A stretch of 26,084 bases of DNA from Bacteroidales bacterium 45-6 (GTDB lineage: Bacteria > Bacteroidota > Bacteroidia > Bacteroidales > Dysgonomonadaceae), in the NCBI GenBank assembly GCA_001897035.1, contig MKRS01000210.1, positions 1 to 26,084 of the forward strand. Reading direction: 5' to 3'. The notes beneath the pieces are model-generated. The model worked only from the letters and a program-made list of their open reading frames with translations. It was not told where the DNA came from and searched no databases. This document shows, in pieces, positions 22,798-26,084 of the stretch. Numbering within the stretch: the stretch's first letter is position 1; every line of letters starts with the position of its first letter. The position numbers and the translations under genes were made by a program.

Positions 22798-24114
22798 CTA
22801 CTCTTCAGCGGCTTGGCTTCTATGTTTGTACCACTCAATTTTTCGGGAAAAATACATGATGGCGGCCAATATGCAGAAGAGTCCCAAGCTGCCAATGAGC
22901 AGGGCGGTGTCTTCGAGTTGCAAGATCACGTAGAGAAAGGTGTAGAGTCCGCAAAGCATGGCGCACAGCGAGAGCGACTGCCTCTTATCCTTGAAAATAC
23001 TTTGCACATAGACCGTGATGAGTCCAATTGTAGCCGTGCTGGCAATGAGGTAGGCCGCCCCAAAGTTGATTTGCTCGGAGATTGACAACAGCAGGGTGTA
23101 GAAGATTATCAGGGCGATGCCCACCAGCAGGTACTGGATAGGATGGATGCGTTTTCCGGTGAGAATCTCGATGAAGAAAAACACGACGAAAGTGAGCAAG
23201 ATGAACATGATGGCGTATTTAGCGGAACGCATGTTTTGCTGGTATTGATCGACTGTGTCCACCAGATCGACGCCAAAGGACGATTGGTTGGGATTGCTGA
23301 ATTCGTTGTCCGACCAATAATCGGGGATCGGGCGATTGAAGCTCAGCACGTTCCACGATGCCTTGAATCCGTTTTGGTCAATTTTATATTCCGGGGTGAA
23401 ATTTCCGGTGAATCCGGGCGACTTCCACGCTCCGCTCACCTCCACGGTGGTGGTTTTGCCAACAGGGATAAAGTTGATGTCGCTGCTCCCTTTCAATTTC
23501 AACTGATAATCAAAAGCTATGGGTTTCTGAAGTGCGGAATCTTGCAATCCGGTCAGGTCGATTTCCAAACCGTCTTCCTGCTGGTTTTTGGAGCTCGCTT
23601 TGGCACTGTATTTTGTTCCACCCAACACAAACTCCCGGTTCTCGCCAATTCCCCTCAGATCGGTGATTCCCAACGAAATGTAAGCTCCGCGCATATCCAG
23701 GGTCATCCCTTTGGTGTCCAATTCTTTGGGGAAGGAAAAACTCCCGGAGAAACGCGTGTCGCTTTTGTACAAGATAGACTTGTAGATCCCATAGTGCCGC
23801 TCTTCGGGAAACAGCTTCGTGGTGATTTTCAGTCTGTCGGGGGCGATCCTCAACACGCGCTTCTTGATCTTCACCGTGCTTCCTTCCGTCGTTTCAGTTG
23901 TGTATGGGATGTTCAGGATGGGTCCGTTCAATGTCTGCGGACTGCTCCACTTGTCATTGATCTTGCGGATAGCTTCTTTGCTTGTCTGCTGTCGTTCGCC
24001 GATCAAGCGTTGAATCATAACGCTCGGGATCAGCAACATGAGGGTCATAAAGGCAATAATGATCGCCCTGAAAGTGAGAGATTGCGTGAATTTTTCTTCC
24101 GAATTTGTTTTCAT
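22798..24114 (-). CDS. creD: CreD-like inner-membrane protein
   Basis: CreD family proteins are inner-membrane proteins linked to envelope stress; in E. coli creD belongs to the CreBC regulon, and it affects colicin and beta-lactam phenotypes. The 438-aa product has one N-terminal membrane segment (about 17-36, FRAIIIAFMTLMLLIPSVMI), a large periplasmic beta-rich domain, and about six membrane segments from residue 305 on. Typical segments include GERQQTSKEAI after the first membrane span and LTGKRIHPIQYLLVG before the third. The start at 24112-24114 (MKTNSEEK) is preferred over an ATG 21 codons upstream. It is the last gene of the 25076-22798 operon. Its stop codon marks the right border of the island. 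Confidence 0.9.
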   Translation of the reverse strand: MKTNSEEKFTQSLTFRAIIIAFMTLMLLIPSVMIQRLIGERQQTSKEAIRKINDKWSSPQTLNGPILNIPYTTETTEGSTVKIKKRVLRIAPDRLKITTKLFPEERHYGIYKSILYKSDTRFSGSFSFPKELDTKGMTLDMRGAYISLGITDLRGIGENREFVLGGTKYSAKASSKNQQEDGLEIDLTGLQDSALQKPIAFDYQLKLKGSSDINFIPVGKTTTVEVSGAWKSPGFTGNFTPEYKIDQNGFKASWNVLSFNRPIPDYWSDNEFSNPNQSSFGVDLVDTVDQYQQNMRSAKYAIMFILLTFVVFFFIEILTGKRIHPIQYLLVGIALIIFYTLLLSISEQINFGAAYLIASTATIGLITVYVQSIFKDKRQSLSLCAMLCGLYTFLYVILQLEDTALLIGSLGLFCILAAIMYFSRKIEWYKHRSQAAEE

Positions 24115-24183
24115 ACTGATTTCAATTTTACTGATGATGTATTTAAAAGAACTTTGAATTACAAAGTAAAGCTTCAAAAAAAA

Positions 24184-24471
24184 TTATCTAATCAATTTTT
24201 CAAGGGCATCGAGATGCTCCTGAAAGCTTTTACGGCCGAGATCGGTAAGCGAATATTTTGTGTTGGGTTTTCTTCCGATAAATTGCTTGGACGAAAGGAT
24301 GTATTGACTCGATTCCAAGGCTTTTAAATGACTCGCAAGGTTGCCATCGGTGACACCAAGCAGCTCTTTCATCGTGTTGAAATCCGCCGAATCGTTGACC
24401 GACAAAATAGACATGATCCCCAAGCGGATACGGCTATCAAAGGCTTTATTCAGGTTAGCTATAATGCTCAT
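24184..24471 (-). CDS. Winged-helix transcriptional regulator
   Basis: This 95-aa protein is a single winged-helix DNA-binding domain of the ArsR/MarR-like HTH type. IRLGIMSILSVNDSADFNTMKELLGVTDGNLASHLKALE covers helices 1-3, with the recognition helix at DGNLASHLKALE, and GRKPNTKYSLTDLGRKSFQEHL forms the wing and last helix. It has no sensor domain and no cysteine pair for metal sensing. Its start overlaps the stop of the upstream membrane-protein gene by 4 nt, and creD follows after about 70 bp. It probably regulates its own operon; the signal is unknown. This trio is a common arrangement in Bacteroidota as I recall it. Confidence 0.88.
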   Translation of the reverse strand: MSIIANLNKAFDSRIRLGIMSILSVNDSADFNTMKELLGVTDGNLASHLKALESSQYILSSKQFIGRKPNTKYSLTDLGRKSFQEHLDALEKLIR

Positions 24472-25076
24472 TTTCTGTTGGATTCGTATTTAAAATAAAT
24501 GATCGACCCAAAAACGATGTGAGCGGCACCGAAACCCAGTATCCAAAAAAAGATGCCGTTGTAGAGGAAAATGGCAGCTAACAAGCCCAAAATGACCTCG
24601 GTGATTCCCAAAGCGTGTATTTCTCCAAACGTAAATTTGGAAGCATTCACCAATGCCAAACCATAGAAAATCAATGTCATGGGTGCTAAAATGGCAATAT
24701 CGCCCCGATACAGGAAAATGCTGCAGAGCACTGCGCCCGAAACAAGCGGTAAACTCAGGTTGTACGCTGCCCGAAGGGTGACCTTATTGAGCAATGCCTG
24801 GCAATTTGCTTTTGCCTTTCGCCACGATGAAAATGTGATGGCTGCAATGGCGATAATTAGCACAGAAGCTGCATCAATCAGCAAAAAACGAATATCCTCC
24901 GAACTATAGAAGCCTTGGTTCAAAGCCTCCTTCACGACATGAGTATAAGCAACAACACCTCCCACAATGGCTGCAATCCCAGCCACTACAAGCGATAATC
25001 CATTGAGGGATTGAAATTTGCTGGATCGCTCCATCATTTCGCGAATGATCTTGATGTCTTCAACCTGCTGTTTCAT
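24468..25076 (-). CDS. Hypothetical membrane protein in the creD operon
   Basis: This 202-aa protein has a soluble N-terminal helix (MKQQVEDIKIIREMMERSS) and then about six hydrophobic segments: near 27-45, 64-82, 108-122, 127-143, 157-172 and 175-193. No catalytic motif is seen. It is the first gene of the operon with the winged-helix regulator (4-nt overlap) and creD, and may be the membrane partner that hands a signal to the regulator; that is inference. The start codon is complementary to 25074-25076 and lies about 40 nt after a -7-like element. Confidence 0.8.
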   Translation of the reverse strand: MKQQVEDIKIIREMMERSSKFQSLNGLSLVVAGIAAIVGGVVAYTHVVKEALNQGFYSSEDIRFLLIDAASVLIIAIAAITFSSWRKAKANCQALLNKVTLRAAYNLSLPLVSGAVLCSIFLYRGDIAILAPMTLIFYGLALVNASKFTFGEIHALGITEVILGLLAAIFLYNGIFFWILGFGAAHIVFGSIIYFKYESNRK

Positions 25077-25437
25077 AAGTTATGCGGTATCGGTAAATAA
25101 AAAGTACTTTGAAATGCAAAGTTACATAGTAATTTCAAATAACAAAATAGTTGAGTAAAAAAATATTCGAAAACCCCATATAATTTTCATGAAGCAGTCA
25201 AATACTATTTGGCTGCAAGTAGAAAACAAACCGAGAGAATACTACATAAATATTCTTTTTAACATTCAATCCCTCTTATTTGTGGGTTATTTTATTGTCA
25301 CATAATAACTCGTCCGGATTTTTTTACTCTTGGTTTCATAATCCTGGTTTTTGTTTACTTTTTTGTAAACCTATTTCAGTACTAGACGCATCCGCATTTT
25401 TTTAGCAACGGGCAATCCGATAGCGGTACTTTTTCAA
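25077..25437. other. Divergent intergenic region
   Basis: No gene is seen in these 361 bp. They contain the minus-strand promoter of the creD operon (25117-25146) and AT-rich sequence. A small dyad GTTTAC/GTAAAC with a T-rich loop near 25355-25371 could be an operator or part of a plus-strand promoter for the gene at 25438. Confidence 0.5.
25117..25146 (-). promoter_or_regulatory. Putative promoter of the creD operon
   Basis: On the minus strand TAACTTTG (complement of 25117-25124) fits TAnnTTTG, and TTTG (complement of 25143-25146) lies 18 bp upstream. It is about 40 nt before the first gene of the operon. Confidence 0.55.
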
Positions 25438-25785
25438 GTGAGAGACATTATCCGTACACAAATTATTCAGGCAATAGAAAGAATAGAAAACCGAAAAACG
25501 GTTAATGAAAACATTCTGCCCGTGGCGATTGGAGAGCAACCGGAGGGTTGTTTCCAAATAGATCTCGTGAAAATTCAGGAAAAAGACAAAAACAGCGACT
25601 CGAAGGAAATCATCCTGACCTTTCTCAAGAACGAGCAGTTCGTAGAATTAGAAATCGTCAGTTTGCAAAAACCTGCATGGATCGCTCTCAAATTGATGGA
25701 CTTGCAGCTGGAAACGAAGACAGAATATAGGAAAGATGGTCTTTGTCACACCTTTGTTAGACCTAAAATCCGTGCCTCGGAATAG
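25438..25785 (+). CDS. Hypothetical protein
   Basis: This 115-aa product is not recognised. It starts with GTG at 25438 (MRDIIRTQIIQAIERIENRK); the frame is open further upstream but has no ATG. The protein is charged, with an N-terminal helix and a later beta-rich part (KEIILTFLKNEQFVELEIVSLQ and then ALKLMDLQLETKTEYR). It has no signal peptide or membrane segment. A hairpin terminator begins 35 bp after its stop, which supports a real transcription unit. The opposite strand has only short frames. The start codon and even the reality of the gene are moderately uncertain. Confidence 0.5.
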   Translation: MRDIIRTQIIQAIERIENRKTVNENILPVAIGEQPEGCFQIDLVKIQEKDKNSDSKEIILTFLKNEQFVELEIVSLQKPAWIALKLMDLQLETKTEYRKDGLCHTFVRPKIRASE

Positions 25786-25800
25786 CAGCACCCACAGCAT

Positions 25801-25854
25801 GGATAGAGGAAAAGGCAAGAGGAGAGCATCTTTGCTCTCCGCCATCCTTTTAAA
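25801..25854 (+). terminator. Hairpin terminator after the hypothetical gene
   Basis: GGAGAGCA (25821-25828) pairs with TGCTCTCC (25833-25840) around a TCTT loop. Outer GGAT and GGC segments pair with GCC and ATCC further out, followed by TTTT at 25848-25851. Confidence 0.65.
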
Positions 25855-25910
25855 GACCCTGATAGTTTAATACCACAATCTCCTTTTCAGATCATCGTTT
25901 TTTCATTTTG

Positions 25911-25948
25911 GGCGGAAGTAGCTGGACAGCTGCTTCCGCCTTTTCTTT
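25911..25948 (+). terminator. Strong rho-independent terminator
   Basis: GGCGGAAG (25911-25918) pairs with CTTCCGCC (25933-25940). The stem continues through a T-G wobble and AGCT/AGCT to a GGAC loop, about 13 bp in all, followed by TTTTCTTT. It stands alone about 70 bp after the previous hairpin. Confidence 0.8.
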
Positions 25949-25976
25949 CAAAAGCTCAAGAATATCGGTATCTTTG
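25946..25976 (+). promoter_or_regulatory. Putative promoter of the gene at the right edge
   Basis: TATCTTTG (25969-25976) fits TAnnTTTG, with TTTC (25946-25949) as a near-match to the -33 TTTG at 19 bp. It is 43 nt before the ATG at 26020. Confidence 0.55.
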
Positions 25977-26019
25977 TATCCGGTGTAAACCACACCGCCC
26001 GAAAGTAAAATTTATCCGA

Positions 26020-26084
26020 ATGAAAAGGACAAAGCACATCCTGATTATCGTTCCCCCGATGACGTCCATCTTGGACGTGGCGGG
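26020..26084 (+). CDS. 5' end of a gene, possibly a GlxA-like DJ-1/PfpI-domain regulator (runs off the window)
   Basis: Only 21 codons are visible (MKRTKHILIIVPPM, then TSILDVAG). The strand ILIIVPP followed by a small loop and LDVAG is like the first strand and helix of DJ-1/PfpI domains, where LDVAGP-type segments are common in GlxA/AraC-type regulators. The start follows a good -7 motif and lies downstream of a terminator, so this is a new transcription unit. The family assignment is tentative because so little is seen. Confidence 0.5.
   Translation, partial: MKRTKHILIIVPPMTSILDVA

Noticed and set aside
23143..24327. 394-aa plus-strand ORF opposite creD
   Set aside because: It covers the reverse of creD and part of the regulator; creD shows membrane segments and family motifs, while this frame has none.

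Overview
The window looks like a Bacteroidales-type Bacteroidota chromosome. The evidence is the gene content (DUF4836 lipoprotein, PorG/DUF6089, an OmpH pair after bamA), the lack of clear Shine-Dalgarno sites, and several TAnnTTTG (-7) promoter motifs. No rRNA, tRNA or CRISPR array was recognised.

Left core region (1-13,050). recX (running off the left edge) and prmC lie on the minus strand, with three short tandem arrays between them. ribD diverges from prmC. Next comes a plus-strand envelope-biogenesis cluster: porG-like barrel, uppS, bamA and two ompH/skp-like chaperones, ending at a clear terminator. A DUF4836 lipoprotein, an unusual ABC ATPase and an FtsX-type permease form the next operon, closed by a 20-bp perfect hairpin. 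An AI-2E-family permease follows. Behind it is a 21-bp-period tandem array and a bidirectional terminator shared with a convergent, 5'-truncated gene.

Accessory island (about 14,151-22,795). This AT-rich block sits between the broken 5' end of that gene and the stop codon of creD. Its first part is an integron-type cassette array with no integrase gene in the window. Cassette 1 carries a complete Hachiman anti-phage system (hamA DUF1837 nuclease and hamB helicase). Cassette 2 carries an uncharacterised 218-aa protein, and cassette 3 a GNAT acetyltransferase. The call rests on a check made in the sequence: for all three cassettes the 9-nt R'' box near the 3' end is the exact reverse complement of the 9-nt R' box at that cassette's own 5' boundary, as expected for excisable cassettes. 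The third attC is cut short by a palindrome-ended repeat element. The second part of the island holds several copies of this roughly 190-bp REPIN/MITE-like element, an HUH/Y1 REP-associated tyrosine transposase whose gene is bracketed by the same ends, a secreted retropepsin-like protein and a DinB-like protein.

Right core region (22,798-26,084). A minus-strand operon encodes a small membrane protein, a winged-helix regulator and CreD. Then come a hypothetical plus-strand gene, two strong hairpins, and the first codons of a gene that may encode a DJ-1/PfpI-type (GlxA-like) regulator.

The most notable find is the Hachiman system packaged as one 3.6-kb integron cassette in a Bacteroidota chromosome, next to a RAYT/REPIN family. 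Homology calls are from recognition of motifs and gene order, not from database searches.
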